Notes: a model not told the origin generated them from the letters alone. A DNA stretch of 64,000 nucleotides from Cellulomonas sp. SLBN-39 (GCF_006715865.1 NZ_VFOA01000001.1:3596001-3660000), one strand, 5' to 3'; positions 12,269-21,757 are shown, counted from the first letter of the stretch. Program-made: numbers and translations.

Positions 12269-13843
12269 TCAGGCCTGCGGGTCGGTGAGGTCGGGCGGGG
12301 TGAGGTCGGTGACGCCGAGGCCGTGGCCGGTGAAGGCGATCAGGTCGGGCATCGTGAAGTCGTCCCCGGTGCCGAGGAAGGGACGCCAGGTGGGGTCGTT
12401 GCGCAGCCAGGAGGACGGGTCGGCGGCCAGGAGGCCGAGGAAGACCTCGCCGACGATCCGGCCGCCGACCTGGCCGAGGTGCTCGCCGTCGGCCTGGACC
12501 TGGGCCTCGCGCAGGACGTAGTACCACAGGGGTGCCGGGGCGCCGCCGAGGCCGAGCTCGTCGTCGGTGAGGACGCGCGCGCACATGCGGGCGGCGACGG
12601 CCTGGCCGGACGGGAGCAGCAGCCGGGCCCCGCGGGTGAGGTTGCGCTGCGCGAGGCTGGGCATGTCGCGGGCGATCTCGGGCGGGAGCTGGGCCAGCGG
12701 GTTGGCCAGCAGCGTGTCGATCCTGCGGGCGGGCTGGCGCTGGTCGGCACCGGCGCCGTCGACCTCGAAGAACCGGGCCCACTCGATGGTCCAGAGCTGC
12801 GGCAGCGGTCGGAAGCCGCCGAAGTGCCCGAGGGGGTCGGCGTGCACGGACGGTGCGGTGAAGGTCGGCAGCCCGGGAGGGGCTCCGTCGCGCGGTGCGC
12901 CGACCAGGGTGTTGAGGCGGTACCGGCCGCGGATCTGGGAGTGCCCGAACCGGTAGGCGGCGACGGAGAACTCCACGGGCATGTACGGGGAGGTCTTGGG
13001 GGTGTAGTGCCGCAGCGCCGGGTAGGGGGCGCCGTCGCGCGCGGGCAGCAGCTCGGCGAGCATGTCGGCGCCGATCGTGCGGCGCAGGAAGTCGTGCACG
13101 ACGACCCACTGGTAGTGCCAGCGCACGATCCGCTGGGCGGTCTCGAAGGGCGTCTCCGAGCCGTGCGCGAGGTGCGGGTCGTCCAGGACGAGGTCCATGA
13201 CGGCGTTGTGGAACTTGAGCATCGTCAGCTGCAGCTGGCTGACGAAGGTGTTCTCGTCGTTGCGCGGGTCCCCGGTCAGCGCGATGCCCTGGGCGTTGCG
13301 CGGCAGGTCGTCGTCGCGGCCGTTGGTGCCGACCAGGAGCTTGGCGGCCCCGGCGACGAGGGAGTCCTGGTCGTACATGAACGGCTCGTCGGCCGGCCCG
13401 GACCCGTAGAGGCTGTCCAGGTCGAACCGTGGGGTGCGGAAGTTCGTCAGCGCGTCCGGGTCGTTCTCCCGCGTCAGGCTGGAGACGGGGTCGAACGTCA
13501 GGTCGTGGTCGATGAACTGGCCGAGGTAGGTGTAGCCCGACGGGATCGTCGTGCTGTTCAGCGCGGGGTCGCCCCCGGCCGGGCCCTCCTGCATGAGGTC
13601 GGCCACGCGCTGGATCTCGGTGTCCGACGGCACGTAGGGCGGCAGCCGGAACATCCGGCCGAACCGCCCCTCGTGCAGCCGCGACAGCGGCAGGTACTGC
13701 AGGCCCCGGGTCTCGTACCCGTGCCCGCGCGCGGGCCGGCCCGCGTAGGTCAGCCCGTGCGACGCGGTGGTCACCGCCGCGAGCTGCTCGGTCGGACGTG
13801 GCGCGTTGTGCACCCCGCCGCCGTCGTGCGCCTGCTTCGACAT
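12269..13843 (-). CDS. animal-type (cyclooxygenase/myeloperoxidase superfamily) heme peroxidase
   Basis: A 524-residue predicted heme peroxidase oxidising substrates with H2O2. All key residues of the superfamily can be placed: Asp112-His113 in GQFIDHDLTF (heme-ester Asp and distal His), Arg194 and Glu197 in DPRNDENTF (the RxxE pair, Glu being the second ester link), and proximal His301 in AYRFGHSQI. Further conserved text is LKFHNAVMD and VVHDFLRR. I start at ATG 13843 with a GGGGGGAG close upstream; the reading to 13945 would run through an operator. No Sec or Tat signal is evident, so it may be cytoplasmic. It is flanked by its own regulatory site and terminator, and interrupts the usual aroC-aroK-aroB row. 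Confidence 0.9.
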   Translation of the reverse strand: MSKQAHDGGGVHNAPRPTEQLAAVTTASHGLTYAGRPARGHGYETRGLQYLPLSRLHEGRFGRMFRLPPYVPSDTEIQRVADLMQEGPAGGDPALNSTTIPSGYTYLGQFIDHDLTFDPVSSLTRENDPDALTNFRTPRFDLDSLYGSGPADEPFMYDQDSLVAGAAKLLVGTNGRDDDLPRNAQGIALTGDPRNDENTFVSQLQLTMLKFHNAVMDLVLDDPHLAHGSETPFETAQRIVRWHYQWVVVHDFLRRTIGADMLAELLPARDGAPYPALRHYTPKTSPYMPVEFSVAAYRFGHSQIRGRYRLNTLVGAPRDGAPPGLPTFTAPSVHADPLGHFGGFRPLPQLWTIEWARFFEVDGAGADQRQPARRIDTLLANPLAQLPPEIARDMPSLAQRNLTRGARLLLPSGQAVAARMCARVLTDDELGLGGAPAPLWYYVLREAQVQADGEHLGQVGGRIVGEVFLGLLAADPSSWLRNDPTWRPFLGTGDDFTMPDLIAFTGHGLGVTDLTPPDLTDPQA

Positions 13844-13930
13844 GACTCCCCCCCGATCCTGACGGGTCGCTGCGGACGCAGCGGCTCCAGGAGCGAGGAG
13901 CGGGTGGAGGGGGCACCGGATACATCCGAC

Positions 13931-13946
13931 TGTGATCTGGATCACA
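13931..13946. promoter_or_regulatory. perfect CRP/GlxR-type binding site
   Basis: TGTGATCTGGATCACA fits TGTGA-N6-TCACA with no mismatch and has a longer dyad (TGTGATC/GATCACA). It lies 88 bases upstream of the peroxidase ATG and 22 bases beyond the aroC stop, so the peroxidase is the likely target. In actinobacteria such sites are bound by cAMP-dependent GlxR/Crp proteins. Confidence 0.7.
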
Positions 13947-13956
13947 TCCAGATCAC
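13932..13956. repeat. inverted repeat overlapping the CRP-like site
   Basis: Perfect 11-bp arms (GTGATCTGGAT and its complement) around a three-base CAC centre. On the minus strand it begins 12 bases after the aroC stop, so it could also act as the aroC terminator, although its stem is unusually AT-rich for this genome and it has no U tract. Confidence 0.6.
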
Positions 13957-13967
13957 CGTCGGGTCGG

Positions 13968-15158
13968 TCAGCGCTGGAGCTCGGGGACCGCCGCCAGGTA
14001 CGCGTCGAGGTTGCGCCGGACCTCGTCGACCGAGTCGCCGCCGGTCTTCTCCAGCAGCGTCTGCGCCACGACCAGCGCGACCATCGCCTCGGCGACCACC
14101 GCCGCGGGCGGCACCGCGCACACGTCGGAGCGCTGGTGCTGGGCCTTGGCCGCCTCGCCCGTCGACGTGTCGACCGTGTCCAGCGCGCGCGGGACCGTCG
14201 AGATCGGCTTCATCGCCGCGCGCACCCGCACGACCTCGCCGTTCGACATGCCCCCCTCGATGCCGCCCGCCCGGTTCGTGCGCCGCACGATCCGCCCGTC
14301 GGCGTCACGCTCGATCTCGTCGTGCGCCCGCGAGCCGCGGCGGGTGGCCGTGCGGAAGCCGTCGCCGACCTCGACGCCCTTGATCGCCTGGATGCCCATG
14401 AGCGCCGCGGCCAGGCGCGCGTCGAGCCGGCCGTCCGCCTGCACGTACGTCCCGACGCCCGACGGCAGCCCGTGCACCAGCACCTCGACGACGCCGCCGA
14501 GGGTGTCGCCGTCCTTGTGGCACGCGTCGATCTCGGCGACCATCGCCGCCGACGTCGGCCCGTGGAAGCAGCGCACCGGGTCCGCGTCGAGCGCGGCGAC
14601 GTCGTCGGGCGTCGGCGCCGTGGCGTCGTCGGGCACCTGCACCGGCCCGATGCCCACCACGTGCGAGACCAGCCGCACCCCGGCGGCCTGCTCGAGGAAG
14701 CGCGCCGCCACGGTGCCCAGCGCCACCCGCGTGGCGGTCTCGCGGGCGCTCGCCCGCTCCAGCACCGGGCGGGCGTCGTCGAAGCCGTACTTGCGCATGC
14801 CCACCAGGTCCGCGTGGCCCGGCCGCGGGCGCGTCAGCGGGGCGTTGCGCGCCCGGGTCAGGACCGCCGGGTCCTCGACCGGGTCGGCGGACATCACCTC
14901 GACCCACTTGGGCCACTCGGTGTTCGCGACCTCGATCGCGAGCGGGCCGCCCTGGGTCAGGCCGTGCCGCACGCCCGCGAGCAGGCGCACCTCGTCCTGC
15001 TCGAACTTCATCCGCGCACCGCGCCCGTACCCCAGGCGCCGGCGCGCGAGCGCCTCCTGCACGTCCGCCGTGCGCACCTGCACACCGGCGGGCAGGCCGT
15101 CGAGGATGCCGACGAGCGCAGGACCGTGCGACTCGCCCGAGGTCAACCAACGCAGCAT
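13968..15158 (-). CDS. aroC: chorismate synthase
   Basis: Last shikimate-pathway enzyme: converts EPSP to chorismate using reduced FMN. 396 residues. ATG at 15158 gives the standard [20 protein letters not shown]. Further signatures are [57 protein letters not shown] and MKPISTVP, with the [21 protein letters not shown] block near the end. An extended -10-like CAGGAT lies six bases before the ATG, overlapping a possible weak ribosome binding site. It is separated from aroK-aroB by the peroxidase gene. Confidence 0.97.
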   Translation of the reverse strand: MLRWLTSGESHGPALVGILDGLPAGVQVRTADVQEALARRRLGYGRGARMKFEQDEVRLLAGVRHGLTQGGPLAIEVANTEWPKWVEVMSADPVEDPAVLTRARNAPLTRPRPGHADLVGMRKYGFDDARPVLERASARETATRVALGTVAARFLEQAAGVRLVSHVVGIGPVQVPDDATAPTPDDVAALDADPVRCFHGPTSAAMVAEIDACHKDGDTLGGVVEVLVHGLPSGVGTYVQADGRLDARLAAALMGIQAIKGVEVGDGFRTATRRGSRAHDEIERDADGRIVRRTNRAGGIEGGMSNGEVVRVRAAMKPISTVPRALDTVDTSTGEAAKAQHQRSDVCAVPPAAVVAEAMVALVVAQTLLEKTGGDSVDEVRRNLDAYLAAVPELQR

Positions 15159-15164
15159 GGGCCG

Positions 15165-15170
15165 ATCCTG
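15165..15170 (-). promoter_or_regulatory. possible -10 box for aroC (leaderless)
   Basis: CAGGAT on the minus strand, six bases ahead of the aroC ATG. It differs from TAnnnT in the first base only. The same bases (AGGATCGG) could instead serve as a weak ribosome binding site. Confidence 0.35.
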
Positions 15171-15274
15171 CCACGAGCGCACCGGTGGCCCGGGCGGGCA
15201 TCCGCGACGTGGGCGCGGGGTCGGCGTTCACCCACCGTCCGCGCGGCGGTCTCGACCCGGACACCGCCCGGCCC

Positions 15275-15280
15275 TAGGGT
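15275..15280 (+). promoter_or_regulatory. -10 box for a leaderless transporter-hydrolase transcript
   Basis: TAGGGT followed by six bases and the GTG start at 15287, with no ribosome binding site. This is the typical layout of a leaderless actinobacterial mRNA. Confidence 0.6.
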
Positions 15281-15286
15281 CCGGGC

Positions 15287-16750
15287 GTGAGCCCCGACGC
15301 GCCCGCCGCCCGCCCCGGTGGCACGACCGCCCCGCCCCGCCCCCGCGACGTGGCCTCCTGGGCCTCCTGGGACTGGGGCTCGGCCGCGTTCAACGCGGTC
15401 GTCACCACCTTCGTGTTCACCGTGTGGCTCACCTCCGAGGCCTTCGTCGCCCCGGGCGAGGACCCCGTGACCGCCGTCGCACGGCACACGGCGTGGCTCG
15501 GCTGGGGCATGACCGCCGCCGGCGTCGTCGTGGCCGTGCTCGCCCCCGCCCTCGGCGCGCTCGCCGACACCCCCGGACGCCGGCGCCGCCAGCTCGCGGT
15601 GGCCACCGCGGTCGTCGTCTCCCTCACCGCGGCCATGGCGCTCGTCGACCCGGGCACGCCCGACCCCGGCCGGCAGGTGCTGCTCGGCATCGGGCTGCTC
15701 GCCCTGGGCACCGTGGCGTTCGAGATCGCGTCCGTCGCGTACAACGCCCAGCTCCTGGAGGTCTCCACGCCCGGCACCGTCGGGCGCGTCTCCGGCCTCG
15801 GCTGGGGCGCGGGGTACCTCGGTGGGATCGTGCTCCTGCTCGCCGTCTACACCGGGCTCATCGCACCCGAGGTGGGCTGGTTCGGCGTCACCTCCGAGGA
15901 CGGCGCCGACATCCGCGCGACCGTGCTGCTGGCCGCGGCGTGGACGGCCGTGTTCTCCCTGCCGGCGCTCCTGCGCCGACCGCGGTCGACCCTGGTCGCC
16001 CCGCCCGAGCTCGCCGCCGCCGACCTCGCCGCCGCCCCGACCCGCCGCACGCTCCTCGAGGCCTACCGCCAGGTCGGGCGCGACGTGCGGGCCCTGTGGC
16101 GCACCCGGCGCGCCACCGTGTGGTTCCTGGCCGCCAGCGCCGTCTACCGCGACGGTCTGGCCGGCGTCTTCACCTTCGGCGCCGTGCTGGCCCAGGGCAC
16201 GTTCGGGTTCGACGCCGCCCAGGTGCTCGTGTTCGCCGTCGCCGCCAACGTCGTCGCCGGAGTCAGCACGCTCGTCGCCGGCTGGTTCGACGACCGGGCC
16301 GGTCCCCGCCGGGTCGTCCTCGTCTCGCTCGTCGTGCTCGTCGTCGCCGGGACGGCCCTGCTCGTGCTGCACGACCGCGGGCAGACCGCCTTCTGGGTCT
16401 GCGGCCTGCTGCTGACCGCCGGCGTCGGCCCGGCGCAGTCGTCGTCGCGCACCCTGCTCGCCCGGCTCGCCCCGCCCGCCCGCGAGGCCGAGCTGTTCGG
16501 CCTCTACGCCACGAGCGGGCGCGCGGCCAGCTTCCTCGCCCCCGCCGCGTTCTCCGTGGCCGTGACTCTCGGCGGCGCCCAGCACTGGGGCGTCCTCGGC
16601 ATCGTCGCGGTCCTGGCCACCGGCCTCGGGCTGCTGCTGGCGGTGCGCCTGCCCGCGAGCGCCGCCGGCGGAGCCGCGGCCCGGGGTGCCGTGCCCGCGG
16701 GAACCGCCTCCGCAGGGCCCGTCTCCCCCGGCGGGACCACGCAGCCGTGA
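15287..16750 (+). CDS. MFS transporter of the UMF1/Atg22-like family
   Basis: A 487-residue inner-membrane protein with about twelve helices. The opening WASWDWGSAAFNAVVTTFVF and the loop LGALADTPGRRRRQ are typical of the UMF1 (Atg22-like) branch of the major facilitator superfamily. Other landmarks are GRVSGLGWGAGYLGGI in the middle and a long loop around RRPRSTLVAPPELAAADL. The substrate is unknown. The GTG start at 15287 is supported by the promoter spacing. Its stop overlaps the hydrolase start by GTGA, so the two proteins probably act together. Confidence 0.85.
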   Translation: MSPDAPAARPGGTTAPPRPRDVASWASWDWGSAAFNAVVTTFVFTVWLTSEAFVAPGEDPVTAVARHTAWLGWGMTAAGVVVAVLAPALGALADTPGRRRRQLAVATAVVVSLTAAMALVDPGTPDPGRQVLLGIGLLALGTVAFEIASVAYNAQLLEVSTPGTVGRVSGLGWGAGYLGGIVLLLAVYTGLIAPEVGWFGVTSEDGADIRATVLLAAAWTAVFSLPALLRRPRSTLVAPPELAAADLAAAPTRRTLLEAYRQVGRDVRALWRTRRATVWFLAASAVYRDGLAGVFTFGAVLAQGTFGFDAAQVLVFAVAANVVAGVSTLVAGWFDDRAGPRRVVLVSLVVLVVAGTALLVLHDRGQTAFWVCGLLLTAGVGPAQSSSRTLLARLAPPAREAELFGLYATSGRAASFLAPAAFSVAVTLGGAQHWGVLGIVAVLATGLGLLLAVRLPASAAGGAAARGAVPAGTASAGPVSPGGTTQP

Positions 16751-17745
16751 CGGCCTGGACCCCGGACGTGCTGCCCGGCTTCGTGCAGCGCACCCTGCCC
16801 GCCCCGCCCGCCCCGCCGGCGCCGACGCACCGGACGGTGCCCACCGCACCCGACCCGGTGGTGACGCTGGTGCGCCCGGCCGTCGCGCCGGACCGCGTGC
16901 ACGGGACCCTGGTGCACCTGCACGGCTACAACGACTACTTCTTCCAGGTGCACCTCGCCGACGCCGCGCACGGGGCCGGGTGGGACCTGCTGGCCGTCGA
17001 CGCGCGCCGCGCGGGGCGGTCGCTGCGCCCCGGGGACGTGCCGCACCTGCAGCACGACCTGCGCGAGCAGGCGTCCGACCTGGCGCTGGCCGTCGCGCAC
17101 GCACGGGCCGAGCGCCCGGGGCTGCCCGTGGTGGTGCACGCGCACTCCACGGGTGGCCTGGTCGCGGCCCTGTGGACGCACGCCGCCCGCGCGGGCGGAG
17201 GACCGGACGCGCTCGTGCTGGACAGCCCGTGGCTCGACGGGGGCACGCCGCTGCCGCGCCCCCTGGGGGACGCGCTCGTCGCCCGGCTCGGACGCGTCCG
17301 GCCGGAGCTGGTCCTCGCGCAGGGGCCGTCGCACTACGCGGCGGCCCAGCACGTGGACGCGGGCGGGCGGTGGGCGTTCGACACCACGCTCAAGCGCCCC
17401 GAGGGGGTACCCGTGCGGGCCGCGTGGCTGCGGGCCGTCCTCGCCGGGCAGCGTCGCGTGGCGGTCGGCCTGCAGATCGCGTGCGACGTCCACGTGCTGC
17501 ACTCCGCCCGGTCGGGCCCGGACCGACCGGGCCACCCGGACCTGGACCGCACCGACACCGTGCTCGACGTGCGGGCCATCGCCCGGCGCGCCCCCGGGCT
17601 GGGCGAGCGCGTGCACGTGCACGCGGTCGAGGGCGGCGTGCACGACCTGCTGCTGTCGGCGCGGGGGCCGCGCGAGGAGTACCTGGCGCACGTCGTCGAG
17701 GTGCTAGACCGGGCGGCCGTGCGCGACGGGGTCGTCCGCGGCTGA
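16747..17745 (+). CDS. alpha/beta hydrolase (serine aminopeptidase S33/monoglyceride-lipase-like)
   Basis: A 332-residue soluble protein. The oxyanion-hole region is LVHLHGYNDYFF, and the nucleophile elbow is VVVHAHSTGGLVAAL, where the usual GxSxG is AHSTG. An acid candidate follows in VHVLHSARSGPD and the catalytic His is likely the one in VEGGVHDLLL. The fold and motif order match the Hydrolase_4 group of lipases and esterases. It is translationally coupled to the transporter, suggesting hydrolysis of the transported compound; the substrate cannot be read from sequence. Confidence 0.8.
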   Translation: MTAWTPDVLPGFVQRTLPAPPAPPAPTHRTVPTAPDPVVTLVRPAVAPDRVHGTLVHLHGYNDYFFQVHLADAAHGAGWDLLAVDARRAGRSLRPGDVPHLQHDLREQASDLALAVAHARAERPGLPVVVHAHSTGGLVAALWTHAARAGGGPDALVLDSPWLDGGTPLPRPLGDALVARLGRVRPELVLAQGPSHYAAAQHVDAGGRWAFDTTLKRPEGVPVRAAWLRAVLAGQRRVAVGLQIACDVHVLHSARSGPDRPGHPDLDRTDTVLDVRAIARRAPGLGERVHVHAVEGGVHDLLLSARGPREEYLAHVVEVLDRAAVRDGVVRG

Positions 17746-17881
17746 GGGCCCGCGCGCACGCCCGCTGACGTGCGGCCGACCGGGTGACCGTGGCAAGCAC
17801 CGGGGCGGTTCGTCTCACCTCGCGCGGATCGCGTGCCGATGACCGACGCGGACCGGTCTCGTCATCACTCTGGAGGCACCC

Positions 17882-20800
17882 GTGCGGCTGCGTCGCACCC
17901 TCGCCCTGCTCACCGCGTCGTTCGTGTCGACGGCGCTCGTCGTGGGCGGCGCCGCACCCGCGCTCGCCGATCTCGCCCCGCCGGAGGTCGGGACGGTGGA
18001 GGACGTCGACGGCGCACCGCTGCTGACCTGGCCGCCCGTGGACGGCGCCGGCGGCTACGCCGTGCAGGTCGCCGTCGAGCCGTCGGACGCCGCGTCGGGC
18101 GTCGTGGCGCAGGGCACGACCGCGGTCCCGGCGTGGGTGCCGACGACCGCCACGGCGACGGCCGACGGCGCGGCCCTGTACTGGCGCGTGGCCGCCCAGT
18201 CGGGGCCGACCGGGACGACGGGCCGCGGCGCGTGGTCGGACTGGCAGACGCTCGAGCGCCCCGCGCTCGCGACGCCCGTGCCGGTCGCCCCCGCCGACGG
18301 CGCCGAGGTCCGGTACCCCGAGCCGGCGACCTTCCGGTGGGAGCCCGTGCCCGGTGCGGTGTCGTACACCCTGGAGCACTCCTCGGACGGCACGTTCCCG
18401 GCCGGGAGCCTGACGACGAGCACCACGACCACCGCGACCGCGTTCACACCGTCGGCGCCCCTGGCGCGCGAGGCCGGCGGTGCGCCCATCACGTGGTCGT
18501 GGCGGGTCCGTGCGAACTTCGCGCCGGCGTCCGGCACCACGACCCGGCCCGGCCCGTGGGGCGTGGCCCGCTCCTTCCAGGTGACGTGGTCCGCCGAACG
18601 GTCGGCGCCGACGCCGCTGCGCCCCCTCGGCGGGCGCCTGCACTCCGACCTGCTGTTCGAGTGGTCCCCGGTCGACGGTGCGTCCGCGTACCGCCTGGTC
18701 GTGGGCAAGTCCGCGCCCGGCGGCGTGGTCGTCGCCGACGTCGTCGACGTGACGACCACCGCCACGGCGTACGTGCCGACGGGCACGCTGCCCGACACCG
18801 GGTACTACTGGCAGGTCACCGCCCTCGACATCGCCGGTGTGCCCGGTGCCCCGTCCGAGGTCGTCGCGTTCACCAAGCAGTGGAACGCGACCAGCGAGGC
18901 GTCCGCGACGGGCGTCGCCAAGGCCTACCCGGTGCCCCTGACGGGCAGCGCCGACGTCGGCGCCCCCGAGGAGGTCAGCCTGTCCGACCTCGAGCTGGCG
19001 TGGGAGCCCGTCGCCCGGGCGACGCTCTACGCCGTCGAGCTGTACGCGCTCGACGGGGCCCCGGTGCTGACGTGCCGCACGGCGAGCACCTCGGTGACCG
19101 TGGTCGGCCGGGTCGGCAGCGGCCGCACCGACCCCGACCGGCTCAAGGCCTCCTCGACCTGCTTGTGGAGCTCGTCCGCCGACCGCCGGGTCCGTGCGGG
19201 CGTCGACTACCGGTGGCGCGTGCAGGCCGTCGACTACGCGGGCGAGCAGACCACGGCGCTCAACGCCGCGAACCCCGTCGGCACGCTCGTGTCGCAGTGG
19301 TCCGACGACGTCGTCGGGCCGCGCTACCTGCGCGTGACCGCGCCCCGGACGTCGACCGCCGGGTCGGTGGACGTCGACGTCGCCGCGTGGGAGGCCGAAT
19401 GGGCCACCCAGGCGACCGCCCCGCCGGCGCCCGTGATGGCGTGGGAGCCGATGGACGGCGTCAACGCCTACGAGGTCGAGGTGTACACCGACGTCAGCAT
19501 GACCACGCACGTCGCGACGCTCTACACCCCGTCGACGCGGCTCCGGCCGACCGGCGTGTTCGGCGACTCGACGTCCGACGCCTACTACTGGCGCGTGCGC
19601 GGCATCGTGTTCGACGACGGCTGGTCGACGTACACCTTCCCCGAGCCGCAGCCCTGGTCCCCCGTCGCGACGTGGCGCAAGACGTCGACCCCGGTCGACT
19701 TCGACGTCGCGACGCCCGTGCGGACCACCGCCGACGGCACCGTCGTGCTGTCGTGGCGGCCGCAGTCGGCGTCCGCGCCCCTCGACGGCGGGTCCCGCGG
19801 CTACCAGGTCACGGTCGTCAGCAGCAGCGGGACGACCGTGGGCACCCAGAAGGTCGAGCACCCGTTCTTCGTCGCGCACGTCCCCTCGGCGACGCCCACG
19901 TCCCGCAAGCCGCTCGGCCCCGGGTCCTACACCGCGACCGTCGCCGCGCTCGACGCCAACGGCAACCCCGGCACGCGCTCGACCCCGCTGGCGTTCACCG
20001 TCGCGACGCCCGCGCCCGACGGTCTGACCGCCGCCCCGGCGTCCGGGTCGGTCCGGCTGTCCTGGGACGCCGGGGCAGCCGCCGCCCGGTACGTCGTGCG
20101 GTACTGGAGCACGGCGACACCGGGCACCGTCAAGGTCGTCCCCGCCACGGGGACCCTGCGCGAGCGGGAGGTCGTCGTCCCCGACCTCGCCCCCGGCACC
20201 TACGCGTGGCAGGTCGAGTCCCTCGACACGAACGCGAACCGCTCCGCCACGCAGAGCCCCGCACCGACGTTCACGGTCGCTGCGGGCGTGCCGGCGCTGA
20301 CCACCGCGACGGGGGCGGTGCTCGCGGGCGCGAGCACCGCGCTGCGGTGGGAGGCCGTCCCCGGGGCGTCGCGCTACTCCGTGCGGGTCGCGACCACGTC
20401 GGCCGGTCTGACGGCGACGTCCGCGGCGACCGAGACCGTCGCCACCGCGCACGTCCCCACCGGTGCCCTCGTCTACGGGCAGACGTACTCCTGGCAGGTC
20501 GTCGCCTACGGCGAGCTCGCCTCCGGCGCGACCCGCCTGACCCTCGGCACCAGCCCCGTGCGCACCTTCACGGTCACGACGGCCCCGTCGGGCGCCACGC
20601 TGACCAGCGCGAAGGCGACGGGGACGTCGGTCGCGCTGACGTGGCCGGACCTGTCCGTGACACCGTCGAAGCGCGGCTCCGCCGAGGCGCCCCGGTACAC
20701 CGTGCAGTACGGCGTCGCGGGCACCACGGGCCAGGTCGACGCGTGGGGACCCGCCGTCGACGTCAGCCCCGGGGTGCTGTCGACGACCGTGGCCGGGCTC

Positions 20801-21757
20801 GAGCACTCGACCACCTACGGGTTCCGGGTCCGCGCGTGGAACTCCGTCGGGACGAGCGCCTGGTCGCCCGTCAAGACCGCGGCGACCGCGACGGTCCCCG
20901 GCGTCGTGCGCTCGCTGCGAGCCACGCAGGGTGCGTCCTCCCTGGCGATGTCCTGGTCGGCCCCGTCGAGCGACGGCGGCTCCCCCGTCACGTCGTACAC
21001 CGTGCGCTGGCGCGTCGGGAGCGGGAGCTGGTCGGCACGGAGAGTCACCACGACGTCGACGACGTTGACGGGACTGACGCCGCTGGCGACCTACGAGGTC
21101 CAGGTCCAGGCCGTGAACGCCATCGGCACCGGTGCCGCCGCGTCCGTCACCAGCTCGGTCGTCGCCACGCCCGCCGCCCCGACGTCGGTCACCGCCACTC
21201 GCGGCGACCGGTCGGCCAAGGTCACGTGGGCGGGGGTGCCGGCCAGCAAGAACGGCGGCAGCGCCGTCACCGGCTACGTGGTCCAGACCCGCGCGTACTC
21301 CGCGACGACGAAGACCTGGTCCACGTGGGCCACGAAGGCCACCCTCACGGCGACCGCGCGGTCCGCGACCGTGACGGGCATGACCAACGGCACGCTCTAC
21401 GAGGTGCGCGTGGCGGCCAAGAACGCGATCGGCACCGGCACCACCAGCACCGCGGTGCGGGTCACGCCCGCCACGAAGCCCTCCGCCCCGAGATCCGTGC
21501 GGGCGGCGAGCACCACGGGCAGGACGACCGTCACGTGGGCCCGGCCGACGACCAACGGCGCGACGATCACCGGATACGTCGTGCAGTACTCCTCGAACCG
21601 CACGACCTGGACCACGATGTCCAAGCGCACCGCGTCGAGCACCTCGGCGACGTGGACCGGCGGCAGCAAGGGCCGCACGTACTACTTCCGCGTGTACGCC
21701 ACCAGCACGCTGGGCAACAGCCCCGTCAGCTCGACGGTCGCCGCCGTACGGCGCTGA
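17882..21757 (+). CDS. large secreted protein of about twelve fibronectin-III-like modules
   Basis: A 1291-residue protein. A Sec signal peptide (MRLRRTLALL... ending PALA, about residues 1-30) is followed only by ~100-residue beta-sandwich repeats. I count twelve, each marked by a core Trp strand such as LLTWPPVDG, FRWEPVPG, FEWSPVDG, LAWEPVAR, MAWEPMDG, LSWRPQ, LSWDAG, LRWEAVPG, LTWPDL, MSWSAP, VTWAGV and VTWARP. The last four are clear FN3 domains, the earlier ones are divergent. No LPXTG, membrane anchor or catalytic domain is seen. GTG at 17882 has GGAGG six bases upstream. It is convergent with the pilus locus and may be a matrix or adhesion protein. Confidence 0.85.
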   Translation: MRLRRTLALLTASFVSTALVVGGAAPALADLAPPEVGTVEDVDGAPLLTWPPVDGAGGYAVQVAVEPSDAASGVVAQGTTAVPAWVPTTATATADGAALYWRVAAQSGPTGTTGRGAWSDWQTLERPALATPVPVAPADGAEVRYPEPATFRWEPVPGAVSYTLEHSSDGTFPAGSLTTSTTTTATAFTPSAPLAREAGGAPITWSWRVRANFAPASGTTTRPGPWGVARSFQVTWSAERSAPTPLRPLGGRLHSDLLFEWSPVDGASAYRLVVGKSAPGGVVVADVVDVTTTATAYVPTGTLPDTGYYWQVTALDIAGVPGAPSEVVAFTKQWNATSEASATGVAKAYPVPLTGSADVGAPEEVSLSDLELAWEPVARATLYAVELYALDGAPVLTCRTASTSVTVVGRVGSGRTDPDRLKASSTCLWSSSADRRVRAGVDYRWRVQAVDYAGEQTTALNAANPVGTLVSQWSDDVVGPRYLRVTAPRTSTAGSVDVDVAAWEAEWATQATAPPAPVMAWEPMDGVNAYEVEVYTDVSMTTHVATLYTPSTRLRPTGVFGDSTSDAYYWRVRGIVFDDGWSTYTFPEPQPWSPVATWRKTSTPVDFDVATPVRTTADGTVVLSWRPQSASAPLDGGSRGYQVTVVSSSGTTVGTQKVEHPFFVAHVPSATPTSRKPLGPGSYTATVAALDANGNPGTRSTPLAFTVATPAPDGLTAAPASGSVRLSWDAGAAAARYVVRYWSTATPGTVKVVPATGTLREREVVVPDLAPGTYAWQVESLDTNANRSATQSPAPTFTVAAGVPALTTATGAVLAGASTALRWEAVPGASRYSVRVATTSAGLTATSAATETVATAHVPTGALVYGQTYSWQVVAYGELASGATRLTLGTSPVRTFTVTTAPSGATLTSAKATGTSVALTWPDLSVTPSKRGSAEAPRYTVQYGVAGTTGQVDAWGPAVDVSPGVLSTTVAGLEHSTTYGFRVRAWNSVGTSAWSPVKTAATATVPGVVRSLRATQGASSLAMSWSAPSSDGGSPVTSYTVRWRVGSGSWSARRVTTTSTTLTGLTPLATYEVQVQAVNAIGTGAAASVTSSVVATPAAPTSVTATRGDRSAKVTWAGVPASKNGGSAVTGYVVQTRAYSATTKTWSTWATKATLTATARSATVTGMTNGTLYEVRVAAKNAIGTGTTSTAVRVTPATKPSAPRSVRAASTTGRTTVTWARPTTNGATITGYVVQYSSNRTTWTTMSKRTASSTSATWTGGSKGRTYYFRVYATSTLGNSPVSSTVAAVRR

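Noticed and set aside
17755..17775. Small hairpin (CACG/CGTG) after the hydrolase gene as a terminator
   Set aside because: The stem is short and no stronger than the background in this GC-rich sequence.
17746..17881. A riboswitch ahead of the FN3 protein gene
   Set aside because: I compared it by eye with the cyclic-di-GMP and cyclic-di-AMP riboswitch cores and found no match to the conserved bases.
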